Shown here piece after piece: positions 13,650 to 24,440 of a stretch of DNA of 64,000 nucleotides. The notes below the pieces were generated by a model that saw only the letters and a program-made list of their open reading frames with translations, was not told the origin of the DNA and searched no databases. Numbering within the stretch: position 1 is the stretch's first letter; every line of letters starts with the position of its first letter. The position numbers were made by a program, and so were the translations under genes. This DNA comes from Apteryx mantelli (taxonomy: Eukaryota; Chordata; Aves; Apterygiformes; Apterygidae): the NCBI RefSeq assembly GCF_036417845.1, contig NC_089981.1, positions 80,703,268 to 80,767,267 of the forward strand, written 5' to 3'.

Positions 13650-14640
13650 TTCCATCGCACTCCCTGCGCCTCACGCCCGGGCAGCTGGACTCCCCCTGCG
13701 CGGGCGGCCGCTGCCCCCGCACCCCCGCGGGCCCCCCGGCCCCCGCACCCCCCCAGCGGGGCGCCCTGCGGCGCTTGCTGCCCCCTCCCGGGGTTTCCGA
13801 CCCCCCCCCTAGCCCTGCCCAACGGTCGCCCGGCGGCCGTTACGGGCCGCCCCCCCCGCGGCGCCGCGTGCCCCCCCCCGCCCCCCGGCGCGCCAGCCCC
13901 CGCCGCTGAGGCCGGGGGCTCCTTCCCGCCCCGGGTCCCCTCACGGCGCCTCCCTCGGCGCCGCCGCCCCGCCCGGCCCTGCCCTGCCCGGCGCCGCACC
14001 TGGGAGCGCAGGGACCCCCCGTTCCTTCGCCGCCTGCCGTGCCCTCCCAAGCCAGCCGGCCGGGCTCCCTTCGGCGGGGCTGGGACTCCGACCAGGAGGA
14101 GGCGGAGGCGAGCGCCACCCCCGCCGGGCCCCGGCAGCCTCCGCTCCTCCCTTCCCTCCGCCCGCGGCACCCACAGGAGCGGCGGGGGGCAGCGCTGCGT
14201 GCACCGCGCCCGCCAGCTGGCCGCCTTCCCATTGGCCAGCGGCCTTTTCAACCTGCCCAGCAACCATTTTCTCACTGGCCGACGAGCTCGTGGGTTGGGC
14301 TCCGGCCAGCCCCGCGACGCCGACCAATGAGAAAGCTGGGAGCGCTAGGGCGGGCGGGGCCGCCCGCCGGCTTCGCCCAATAGGAAGGCGGGCGCCGGCG
14401 AGTCCCCCGTCCCCCGCCGCGGCGCTCCAGGAGGCGGCCCCGCCCGCGCAGCGCGGTGCCCCTGGCGGGGGGGCGGAGCGCGCGGGCAGGCACGGGGCGG
14501 CACGCGGCGCCGCTACACGCGGGCAGGGCGCGCGCCCGGCGCGGCACTAAGTTGGGGCTGCACCCTCCCCCCGCGGAGCGCCCCAAGCCCAGCGCGCTCC
14601 CGTGGCTCAGCCCCAGCCCCCTCCACCACCCCGGTGCTCC
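13650..14640. promoter_or_regulatory. CpG island 1: probable promoter of the SERTA gene
   Basis: Base composition changes abruptly from AT-rich to very GC- and CpG-rich. CCAAT boxes are visible at 14231-14235 (as ATTGG, so minus-oriented), 14324-14328 and 14377-14381, with several GC boxes and no clear TATA box. This is the usual form of a housekeeping or cell-cycle promoter. Because the SERTA coding exon lies downstream on the minus strand with a splice acceptor and no other start region, this island is its likely promoter. CCAAT boxes in both orientations make divergent transcription possible. Confidence 0.75.
14000..14220 (-). other. Putative 5' non-coding first exon of the SERTA gene
   Basis: The exon would end at a CAG/GTGCGG donor (last exon base 14000) and begin just downstream of the minus-strand CCAAT box at 14231-14235. 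The upstream end is only a guess. The sequence is open in frame with the coding exon through an AG/G TTC ATG junction, but the only in-frame ATG (14232-14230) lies inside the CCAAT box. Translation is therefore expected to start at MLGRG in exon 2. Confidence 0.4.
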
Positions 14641-17600
14641 GTTTCAAAACCTGAACATCACGACCCTCAGTCGAAGCTGACACTGCCCAATTTGAATGGA
14701 ACTGCAGGGGCCTCCATAAAGAATTGTTTCTACAGCTCCCTTTTCCAGCAGCGTTGAGAAATAAGGCACCTACGTCTCTCAAGCAGCGATAAAGCTACAT
14801 CAAACATTGCAAAATTCTTCCATAAATATTCACTTAAAGGTTTTTTTTTTTTTTGTCCATGCTCAAACCTCTTTTGTATTTGCTTTCTGTGTGCATTTGC
14901 GTAATCAAGTTATATTGGCACAAGTGTTTATGCAAGCCAGGTTTCAAAATCTGAAGTTCAAGTATTTGTAAAGATTGATTTCCAGTCTTTTGTCAATCAA
15001 CAGCAGAGGTTACCCGATGATTTCCCCCCAAAACTGCTCAGATCTCTCAAAAAACAGGCTTAGGTTAATTCCTAACACAGTAAAAACACAAAAATCTCAA
15101 CTTAAGTACACTTGGGCACACAGGGTTTTCCTCAGAAATGCACTGAGCAGTGAACACAGACCAACTTCAGAAGGATTACATAATGGCACACTCCAGGAAG
15201 ATTCTCAGTTGTTACTGATGAAGCAAAACAGCAAATTTGATAAATATTAGTTGCTCTTTATGATTAGCAGATGGATGGATTTTTGCAGCCCTCCCAGGTG
15301 CAATAGATTTCAACCCTTATGTCTCACCATGGGTGTTTTGAAGGGTGGGAGCAGGCAGGGGCCATGACCCGAAAGAAGGGGCAAAGGGCAGAGAGGCACC
15401 AAAAACTGCAGCCAGAGCCTGCAGGACCCATCGGGGGCCGGCAGTGACTCCAGGGGAGGAGGGCACCAGGCTCCCCTCCCTTCCCAACCTCTGCTGGGGC
15501 TCAGGCGGGGGAATGAGCCAAGGTGACCACAGAGAAGGAACCCGAGTCAGGCAGGGACAGCAGGGAGTACGACACCAAGGCAGGCCTCTGCCACATGCTA
15601 GGGATTATCTCTGAGAAATAGAGACAGCATATGAGGTATGAAGGCAGTAGATGCACAAGGGACATTTTTGGAATGGTTATGCATAACAGCAGCATATAAA
15701 GGGGTGTTTTAACCCATATGAAACCAGCAGCACCACAAAAGTATTTTAACAACTTGAGCAAAAATGAGATTTTTCTAGACTTGGCTCCAGCTGGCCAAAA
15801 CTATCCATCTTCCAGGCAATCCCTTAGCATTGGTTCATTCCTCTCCAGAGCTGTAGCAAGATAATACAGTACCCGCGTCACCCTACCGTTCTTGCAGCCC
15901 CTTCACCTTTACCTCCACACACTTTCCAACTCCTGCTGCCAGGAGCCTACATGGGTAAAGCCTATTTGCTCCCCCTCTGCAGGCCTTTCAGACAGACACC
16001 AACACTAGTAGCCCCGCTTCTCCCGCTTTGGCTTAAGCTATTAATCTAATGCAGTCAATTCCTTTGTAACTGATTTTTGTTCTGTTTAATAGAAAAGAGT
16101 GCATTCATCTTCTACAGCAGGAGGTTTCTAGAAAGGTCAGATCCGTTTCATACATGCTCTGAAAAGATCTATGAAAATAAGTGTTGTTTAAGTACATCAG
16201 AGCTTTGGTTTTATTTTTATGACCTACTGAGGTTAATAGAAATTAACATGGAAAACACATTTCACTGACTATTTGCAAAGGTTTTTGTCACTTTTTCACT
16301 TCTGTCAAACATCAACTAACAGTGGGATACATGCAGGAGAACTGAAATCCACTTTAACTTGTGTCTATGTTCTATCTTAAGATTTAAGTTGAATAGAAGA
16401 GCTGCATTTATTTCGCAGGCTTTGTTGAGAATTTTAATGCCTGAGCTCACATTTAGAGTTTTTCTTCATAAACCTTCCTTTAGATGCCCTTAGTTTCTCA
16501 AAAGATGCCTATGTTCTAGGAGTCCGTAATGCTCACCCATTTTGCCTTAAACTAACCTGGGGCAAACAGAAGCCTTAACGAGTGGGTTTTTTTGTTTTTT
16601 TTTTAATGATTAAAATTCAGCCTTTCGGTATGACTATATTCACCATAACTCACCATGGTCAGGATGTCATTTTCATGAGCAACGTTTTTGCTTTTGCAGC
16701 AAGTTTCACATGAACCAAAAAAAAAAAAAATCCTCCAAAACCAATCAGGATCTCCATGTAACTCATGAACGGATTACTGGAGGTTTGCTACTTCTGTTTA
16801 CCATAGTACTAGGTATCTATTCAAACAACAGTTCTAAGAATACAGGAACTAATGAAGACTGTTTTCCTATGGATTTACATCTGTGATAATTGACTTCAGT
16901 GTCTAAAGTACAAGCTCTAATTGAAGCTGTTCTTATGCCTGGAAACTTATAAATGTCTCTCCCTTATGTGGATGTCAGTTCAGCAAGCAGTTTTCACCTT
17001 TCGTTTTTCTTTTACCTGCCTGCTTATTCTCAAAAATAATTTTCTGAAAGTGTAGCTACTACGAGATCTGTCAGATGCGGCTGAAGTTAACTAGCCGTTC
17101 TGAAGCTGAATGGCAGAATAGTCATGTATGCCGTACTTCCATAGGGAAGCTGGAAAGGATAATGCCTACTGCACCAAGCCTGGTTTGGAGTACCACCTAC
17201 GTTCTTGCTGTTAGGCCTCTATGAAGCACTAACTACAGAATAACCTACAATTATTCAAGTTAAAAAGAATTCAAAATGGTAGCCAAAGGAATTCTAAGCA
17301 AAAACAATCACCATCAACACCAGTATTTGAAGTTAAGTGTTGTGATAGTCCTCTGCTTTCAGTCCAAGATCCTTTGTACTTCCACTAATTAAGGCTAGTA
17401 ATATTACAGAGCTATTACAGAAACTAGGAATAATACTACTGCAATCAGAAAGTATCTTGGCTATGGCTAAGTTAGACTATAAACATATGCATCTTCTGCA
17501 CAGCAATGGAAATAATTTTCATTGTTAACTATAGACAGAACAGCCTCTAACAAGAAGCTGCAGCAGCAACATTAACTGCCCATCCTTCCACTGGGCTCCA

Positions 17601-17712
17601 GGCCGAGGGGCTTGTGATAAACATGCTTTCATTTTATCCTGACAAGTGAATCAGCTAGTTTACAGAAAAGTTTGAATTACTTAGCTGAGATAACTTAACT
17701 GAATGAACTCCC

Positions 17713-17740
17713 TTTTTTTTTTTTTTTGGGGGGGGGGGGG
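17713..17740. repeat. T15-G13 homopolymer junction
   Basis: Fifteen T are followed directly by thirteen G. Such tracts are length-unstable and error-prone in sequencing, so the exact counts should not be trusted. Confidence 0.9.
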
Positions 17741-19554
17741 AGAAATCACACCACACCATTGGCAAGTCAGTAATACTTAACTGAAAGACAAAAACTAACA
17801 TAACTGGACACAGGAAAAACAGCTGGTCGCAGCCCTAGATAACAACATTTCTGTTATAATAAATCAGTGATAGCAGGATCCAGAATTTGCAAATACACAC
17901 TTGTTTTTTCTCCAAAGTAATAAAAAAAATTTACTTCTGCAACTTCACCCATTTTATGTCTTCCCAGTAGCAAGTAACAGATTCAGTACTAAGTAATTTA
18001 AACTCCTTTGGTATTTTCTAAGAACATAACCTGCCAATCCTTAAAGAATCTTGTTTTGAAAGCTGGCACAGCCCCAAGTTTAAAATTACATTTCATTTTT
18101 TTGATCCCCAAAACTTGTTTGCCTGTAACTGGTATGTGAAAGATTATCGACTATCCCTCAATTTTAACACTTTGCTATTGCAGTACTTAGTCACTTCTAA
18201 CATGCTCACAGGGGGCTTCCAAATACAACAGACATACAGATAGAATTTGTTTTTAATACTATTTTTGCAAGAAGTCATGTAATGCCATGTATCTTCCATT
18301 ATTCCTCCCTAAAAAGATGACATTTGAAATTACTGAACACTTTCCCTGCAATAAAAAGCTACCTTTAACTTTGTATTTTCTTGTTAATAAGTTGGTCAGG
18401 CATCAACATTTATACCGGCTGCATACAAACATTAAGGTTTACACAGTAATTACTCAGGTCATAAATATTCATTTAAGAGGAATCTTGGTTAAGCAAGGAA
18501 GTACTTTAAGTAATAGAGCTACCAATGTAAACTAATGAAAATCACTTCAGATAATGAAATTGTCATATTTTTCACTGGTTTTAAAAGGAAAAGTCAGGTT
18601 ACCATAGACAACTGAAGTATATCTTTTTCCTGACAGCTGGAATTATTTGGCAGGATTTCATTTATCTGAAATGTGGAACTTCCTGGAAAAGTAGTACATT
18701 TTTTTCATCTATCAATTTTGCAAGAGACACCAAAAGGATTTGAGACAATCCTTGTGAAATATTATAATTGAATGAACCAAACTGACTATTTTTTTTTTTG
18801 GAAGATATGCATTTCATTTCTTCTGCTATGGAGTCTTAAAGTTAGCTTGGTGTTTTTGTACTCTTAGTATAGTGTGAGGTCATACTCATTTAAGGGTAGA
18901 TGAGCAATCAAAATCTGTCATGATCAGTCATAATTTTTGCATAGGGGACATACATCCCAAGTCTGAGACATAAACATACTTTCACTCTGAACAGTACTAA
19001 CTTTTGAGAGAATTTTTGCCTTATGCTAGGTGTCAGCAAGTAAATGGTATTGTTTTTCATCCTGTCTTTTGACCAAGTCTGTTTGGTTATATGGGAATAT
19101 GGAATAATGAAGTGGCAGAATTTTAAAGCAGCCATACACTCAGAACCACAATGCATCCACAGCAGCCTGATAATTACAAAACTATAATATCAGTCAACTT
19201 ACAATAATGCTTTTTAAAATGCTTTCTGTAACATGAAAAACATTTGTTACAGTGAAGTTTATTTGACCTACATTTGCCAAACCAGTCCAGATATACTTGA
19301 GACTTCAAAAACAGCATAGGCACAGGCTGGAAAATAGGTAATTCCTCATAAGTGTGAGGACTCCCCATGCAAAACCCTAACCTGCCAGAGGATGAAAGCC
19401 ACAGTTGTAACCCCCCCCTTTGCTGTACCTCAAAGGCAATGCGGAAAGGTGCTTTTCATCCCAAGAAAATTCCCTCGTTTCCTGACTTGTCCTTTATGCA
19501 AATATGGCTACAGTTGTAGAGATAGGCAACATCTTGATAGATCAACTCCAAGCT

Positions 19555-19595
19555 GGGGAAGAGAGAGAGGAGGAAAAAAGGGGGGGGGGGGGAGA
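19555..19595. repeat. 41-base homopurine tract with a 13-G run
   Basis: An uninterrupted run of A and G, including GA repeats, six A and thirteen G. Mirror-like purine tracts of this kind can form triplex or quadruplex DNA. No gene is nearby. Confidence 0.85.
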
Positions 19596-22440
19596 TAGAG
19601 AGACAAGCAAATAGACAAGCTTTCAGACACACAGCCATGTTCAACTCAGCCTGTATTCCCACTTTCGCCTTTGTTGAATGCCCAAACTCCAGAAGCTCCG
19701 TGTGTTCTGGGCTTTCTTGCGAGGGAGAAGAAATAGAACCACAGGCAGAAGGGGACATAAATTCAAGGTGACCTAAGAAGGAAGATTTGATGTTAGCTAT
19801 TTGCTTGAAAATGTTTCCTTTTGTGCAAAAAAGAGGCTGAGTTCTATCATTCAGACCAACAGCCTAGTTTTAGAGTGTTGACTGCCGTGCAAGTTTCATG
19901 ACTCTTTTCCCTGGGAACACACCAAAAGGGGAAAAAAAAAAAAAAAAAGCTGCTAGAAGTAGCCTCATAATTTAGCAGAGGTTCTTTTCTATTCATATAT
20001 AGGAACTAAGAAAATCACCTTCAGGAAGTATCAGCTCTCCCCATTTTAATAACAGTTCACAAAATAATTAATTTACATTCCCTTCCAGGCACCCTATCAT
20101 TTCTGATCTCTGTCTCAGAGAAATACCTAAAGGTTAATACAGTAAAAATACACATCACTGGCATGGAAATAAACTATGACCTCTTTGCACTAGCAAAGAA
20201 ATAACATGAGCTAGAAAATAGAGTTCTTGTTTACAGATGAAGTGAAGCTACCCTGAATGAACAGCCTCATAGGGAGACAAGCTGATTTTACACTGACTGG
20301 ATCCTTTCAAATTCAGTCCAGTTCTAAGTACACATTCGTAAAGTAACTGTGCAAGTTTCAGCAGCATGAATGCTTATACCTGCTGAAGACTTGAGCCAAG
20401 ATATCAGGCATGTAATAGCACATATGAGAACATCTGGAGAAAGTTTAAGGGACATAAAACATTTCCTTTAATAAATAATAAAAGATTCCTTTTAAAATGC
20501 TTAGCTACATAAACACATACTTACCCAATACCTTTCCTGTTAAATCAAGTAGTCTCTGCACATTACTGTAACCAGGCATAGTTTCCCCAGTAAAATAGGG
20601 TACATGGCAAGATGCTTGATGCAGTAAGATATATGCATTGATTTATACTGCTTAAGAGTTATTATGAACAATTTATACTAAATCCTACCTAATAATATGA
20701 AAATTGAAACACACTGGTGGGGCAGGAGGGGGGGCCAAGAAGGGTTTTGTTTTGGAATATGTATACCTGCAACATCCCATTTAATGAAAATGGGGGAGGT
20801 GCCAGTGGGAAACACCCACAGCTGTTCAAAAGAGTTTAAATATCAAATCAGTCTCGGGAACTTTCCCAGGGGGACAGAAGACATTTTGTTATTCAACTTA
20901 TCACTGTTGCTCCCTTCATAAGCCTTTGAAACTGCCTGGCCTTCTACTTTATCCTAAGACATCTGCTGTCCCATTCAGTGATCTATCCACACAAGGAAAC
21001 ACATCAAGCAAGTTTTCCTGAGGATTTATAACTTTGGAAGGAACCTCTGATGTTGCAACAAACACTGCCAAGTAAAACAGACTATTATTTCCACAGTTAT
21101 TTTGAGATATGAAAACTCACACCAATATTTGTAACCTCATGAAGCAGGCTTTACTACTGCATCATCTTTTAAATTCTCATATTAGACAATTTCAAATATG
21201 AATGTGTCTATTAAGACATCTAGTACTGTTTTTGTTTCTTTGGTCCAGCTGTATTATATGGACTGAACTTGCAAGTGTCTATATGGTATTTCATACTTTA
21301 ATGCAAAGTTATTATCAAGCTTTAATTAAGGAACTAATGTTTAACTACTACAGCAAATAAAAATCACCTCATGTTTAAGTTTTATACAAAAAGCATTTTA
21401 AAATTCATTAGAGACTCACACCAACTGCATGGTTTCACACAACTGAGTTAGCATGCATTCAACTACCAAGTTTGAACAATTTAGCAAAGCAATGTTATTT
21501 TTCCTCCCCAAAAAGGAGCTGTATTTAAAACACTTGTTGAAATCATAAGCTCAGTATTCTCCTTTTGTGGAAGTGATATTGGAGTGTACTTAACATCCTC
21601 CTCCCCCAATATTTCAGGGATTTGAGACTCTAGAAGAGATAGCACATAGTAGGTAAGGTCACTTGTGCAAAGACAGTCTAATAGACAGAGAAACATGCTC
21701 TCTGCATATTCACTGACCCACTGGACACAAGTCTATAAAAACTTCTGAGTTACTGGTGGATGTCTCCCCCTTCCAAAACCAGTGCTAAAACATTCCAGAA
21801 ACCAATGAATCTTTCCCCCCTTTTCTACATCCCTGCCAGTTTAGAACTCTTCCCAGTACCAATTTGTGAAGATAAATGTTTGTCATTTTATAACAAAATC
21901 ATATATGATACTTGATCCATCCTTTCCCCCAAAAGTCTCATAGGAATAAAATTAGTTATATGCCCTCTAAAACAAATGCATGACTACTTAAAGAAAGGAA
22001 CAACATCCCACACTTATTATTCTTTGTTATTTAAAAAAAAGGCAAGAGGAAAACCTTGGTAAGATTGGAGCATACCAATTATGACAAGACAAAGACATAC
22101 CAGTTGAGATTTAAAGGCCACTAGTAACACTTTTTGTAGTAATTAGTGCAAGATAGTTATTCCATATAAACAAACATTTGATGGCAGACTTCAGTGATAA
22201 ACAATTCACTTGATGACATTTACATATAAATACACATAAATAAAAACCTACGTAATTTAGGTTTGCAGTTAACAAAAAAAATATGGTCTGAACTGATTTA
22301 AATGTAATTGTATCTAGCTGGATCAGAATTTTTCCTCTAATGACACTCAACTATATGTGGCATAAAAAGCATAATTGTACAATTCTCAATTTAGTAAAGT
22401 ACTACTCTATAAAACAGAATTATGAAAACAGCTCTTACAT

Positions 22441-22446
22441 TTTAAT
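22441..22446 (-). terminator. Candidate variant poly(A) signal (ATTAAA) of CDCA4
   Basis: Read on the minus strand the hexamer is ATTAAA, about 0.8 kb past the CDCA4 stop. It is only a candidate because short AT hexamers are frequent here. Confidence 0.3.
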
Positions 22447-23127
22447 GTAAAGTATAAAATCATATATTTACATTTACAAACACTTTACTGAACTACATGG
22501 GGTAGCTCATGGTAAAAAAACATCCCTTTTTGAAAAATCTTTCAAAAAATACATCAACTGCAGATATGATCAAAAGTTACTAAGTTAGCAGCTGACACAA
22601 CATCTGTAGTAAAAAAATATTTTAGGAAAATACCTGGAAAAAATCTAAACACCAATAAACACTTAAACTATTTTTAAAGAAAAAAATAGTAGCAAAACCC
22701 AGAATAAGCTAGCTAAGATAATGGGAACTATTGCATACTGCTCTTTAAGAGCCATGTAGCGACTTACAACAGAAGCAGCAGATATGGTAGGAGTTGTGGT
22801 GTAACAAAGTGTTGGCCTGGAAACCAGAGGAAAATAAAAAAAAACAGTTATCCAACTTCTATGCTTATTACTTTTTTTTTTTTAAACTGAGGGAAGGATA
22901 AGAAAAAGGAAAGATGAGAGAATCCCTCTTGCTGAACATATCCTCCAAAGGCTAAAACAAATTGGCAAAAGGAACCCAATTTTGAAAGCCTCAGATCCCA
23001 AACTTAAAATTTACCGTAGGGTACTTACAGTTCAATGGACAATAAACTGGAATTATTACACTACAAGTTGCAGGTTAACTTTAAGAGTTAACACTATTTT
23101 GCAATATGAAGTGCTTTTTTAATATAT

Positions 23128-23150
23128 ATATCTATATAATATATAGATAT
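23128..23150. repeat. AT-rich perfect palindrome in the CDCA4 3' UTR
   Basis: ATATCTATATA and its exact reverse complement TATATAGATAT are separated by one base. It lies about 100 bases past the CDCA4 stop codon. Confidence 0.85.
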
Positions 23151-23249
23151 TTGTAAAATACACGTGCAGATTTGATAGAAAAAACTATGTTGAAATAGTT
23201 CAAGTCTTTCATTTCCATTAACAGATCTTTATCTCCTAGACAAGTAGTC

Positions 23250-23999
23250 TCAAGATTCAACAAGGATTTCCACAATATGATCAAGCTCATTAAGATCAGA
23301 TTTACAATTAGAGTTAGAAGTTGTAGTTGTTGGAGAAGAAAATGTTTCAAGCCCATCACAGTGTCCCATTTTTGTGTTGCTCATCATTCCTGTTAACATT
23401 GTATCAAGATCATAGTAAGAATTGTCAACTTCTGAAAATAGATCTTCAACAGAATTAGGACTTTTATTCTCCAGTGTCTCAAATATTTGATCTAATGATT
23501 TTTGAAAGTTTCCTCTGTTTTCTTGTGGATTCTCCATTTCCCACACATTGCTTTGCAGGTTTCTTGGAGCTTGCACTGAAGAAGCTGTTGACATGGTTTC
23601 TGAACTGTCTTGTGTCTGGTCATCCTCAAAGTCTTTATTGAAATTACTATAACCTGGAACCTGCTTTCCCTCAGCTTGTTCCCTGGATGAACGGCAGAGG
23701 ATATCCGTTGAAACAAGACGATCCAGGGATGTCTGCCCTGTACTCTGTGTATTTATCATCTGCCAAGTCCCATCCTGGGTCATTTCCTCTTGGATCTGTC
23801 GTACCGTGTTGGCTATAAGTACCGAACGACAAAGGTTAGGTTCAACCAGCATGTGACACAGCTGGAGTTTAACCAAGGACATATCTAAAAGTGACTGTCG
23901 CTGAAGATTATATGAAGGAATAGCCTTAATACCAGCCAGAGTTCCTTCAATATCTTCTTCACCATCAAAACATTTTCTCTTTAATCCTCGTACAAACAT
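23250..23999 (-). CDS. CDCA4: CDCA4, cell division cycle-associated protein 4 (SERTA-domain protein)
   Basis: The product is 249 aa, close to the human length of about 241. The start MFVRGLKRKC, the SERTA domain at about residues 30-77 (including LDMSLVKLQLCHMLVEPNL) and the motif VRQIQEEMTQDGTW are nearly the same as human CDCA4. Later conserved blocks include SLDRLVST (91-98), ENRGNFQKSLDQIFETLE (about 150-167), YYDLDTMLTGMM and the C-terminal ELDHIVEILVES. CDCA4 is a nuclear regulator of E2F-dependent transcription and proliferation. A minus-strand acceptor (TTTTGTTTTTTAACAG, AG at 24007-24006) leaves GACACA before this ATG. The upstream exon 1 may add an in-frame N-terminus (see 30111-30242). 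The single coding exon, strand and position beside GPR132 agree with the human locus. The identity is secure. Confidence 0.97.
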   Translation of the reverse strand: MFVRGLKRKCFDGEEDIEGTLAGIKAIPSYNLQRQSLLDMSLVKLQLCHMLVEPNLCRSVLIANTVRQIQEEMTQDGTWQMINTQSTGQTSLDRLVSTDILCRSSREQAEGKQVPGYSNFNKDFEDDQTQDSSETMSTASSVQAPRNLQSNVWEMENPQENRGNFQKSLDQIFETLENKSPNSVEDLFSEVDNSYYDLDTMLTGMMSNTKMGHCDGLETFSSPTTTTSNSNCKSDLNELDHIVEILVES

Positions 24000-24179
24000 T
24001 GTGTCCTGTTAAAAAACAAAACCAAAAAAAAAAAAAATTGAACAATGTAAACAGCTCAAGAGGGGGAGAAAAAAAAAACTAGTAAAAACAAAACAAAACT
24101 TTTTATTCTAAAGTTTAAACAGCAAAAGTAATTCTTTGAGAATATAAATGTCAGAATTGTCATACCAGCTTATAGAATG

Positions 24180-24440
24180 GCCACTGTGGTACAACAGGGG
24201 TCAGGAACATATGGACTGGGTCCCAAAGACGGCACTCGGGAACCAGGGGTGAGCAGGTCCACAAGTCATGGCATCGGAGAGAGGCATCTGAGAGGCTGGG
24301 GCTTCCAGCTCCTGGCTCCCATTAAGCTCCATACTTGATGGAAGTCAGGAGCCGTTGCTTTGCACAGAAGCAAGCGCCTCAGTGGCTGTATTTCACCTAC
24401 TGGAGAGGCAGTTTCTCCTTGTTCCTCCCGAGTTTCTACT
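24180..24440. repeat. GC-richer patch, possibly a degenerate interspersed repeat
   Basis: The patch stands out from its AT-rich surroundings. It contains CAGGGGTCAGGAAC and later CCAGGGGTGAGCAGG, phrases reminiscent of the ends of old hAT DNA transposons. I cannot define terminal inverted repeats or a target duplication, so this is only a suspicion. Confidence 0.25.

Larger units (their letters stand above)
3242..13999 (-). other. Probable intron of the SERTA gene
   Basis: On the minus strand the acceptor reads TTTTTCTCTTTCAG and ends at 3242. The best donor in CpG island 1 is CCCAG followed by GTGCGG, with GT at 13999-13998. The stretch is AT-rich and holds an old CR1 fragment at 4532-4875, a 16-base direct repeat at 5975-6013 and simple repeats. 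I see no coding exon on either strand. The acceptor is well supported. The donor, and hence the exact intron, is inferred. Confidence 0.55.
14641..22440. other. Intergenic region between CpG island 1 and the 3' end of CDCA4
   Basis: AT-rich sequence with no recognisable coding exon or RNA gene. A moderately GC-rich patch lies at about 15320-15580 and matches nothing I recognise. Simple tracts include T15G13 at 17713-17740 and a homopurine run at 19555-19595. A minus-strand AATAAA at 19258-19263 could serve a very long CDCA4 UTR. Confidence 0.6.
22441..23249 (-). other. CDCA4: Probable 3' UTR of CDCA4
   Basis: This stretch lies between the CDCA4 stop codon and a minus-strand ATTAAA at 22441-22446, a common variant poly(A) signal. 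It is AT-rich and carries a perfect AT-rich palindrome at 23128-23150. I found no canonical AATAAA on the minus strand nearer than 19263, so the UTR could also be longer. Confidence 0.45.

Noticed and set aside
13482-14330. Long plus-strand frame of 282 codons in CpG island 1, with several overlapping frames on both strands
   Set aside because: Stops are rare in very GC-rich DNA. The products are Pro, Arg, Gly and Ala low-complexity, no domain is visible, and several frames are open at once.
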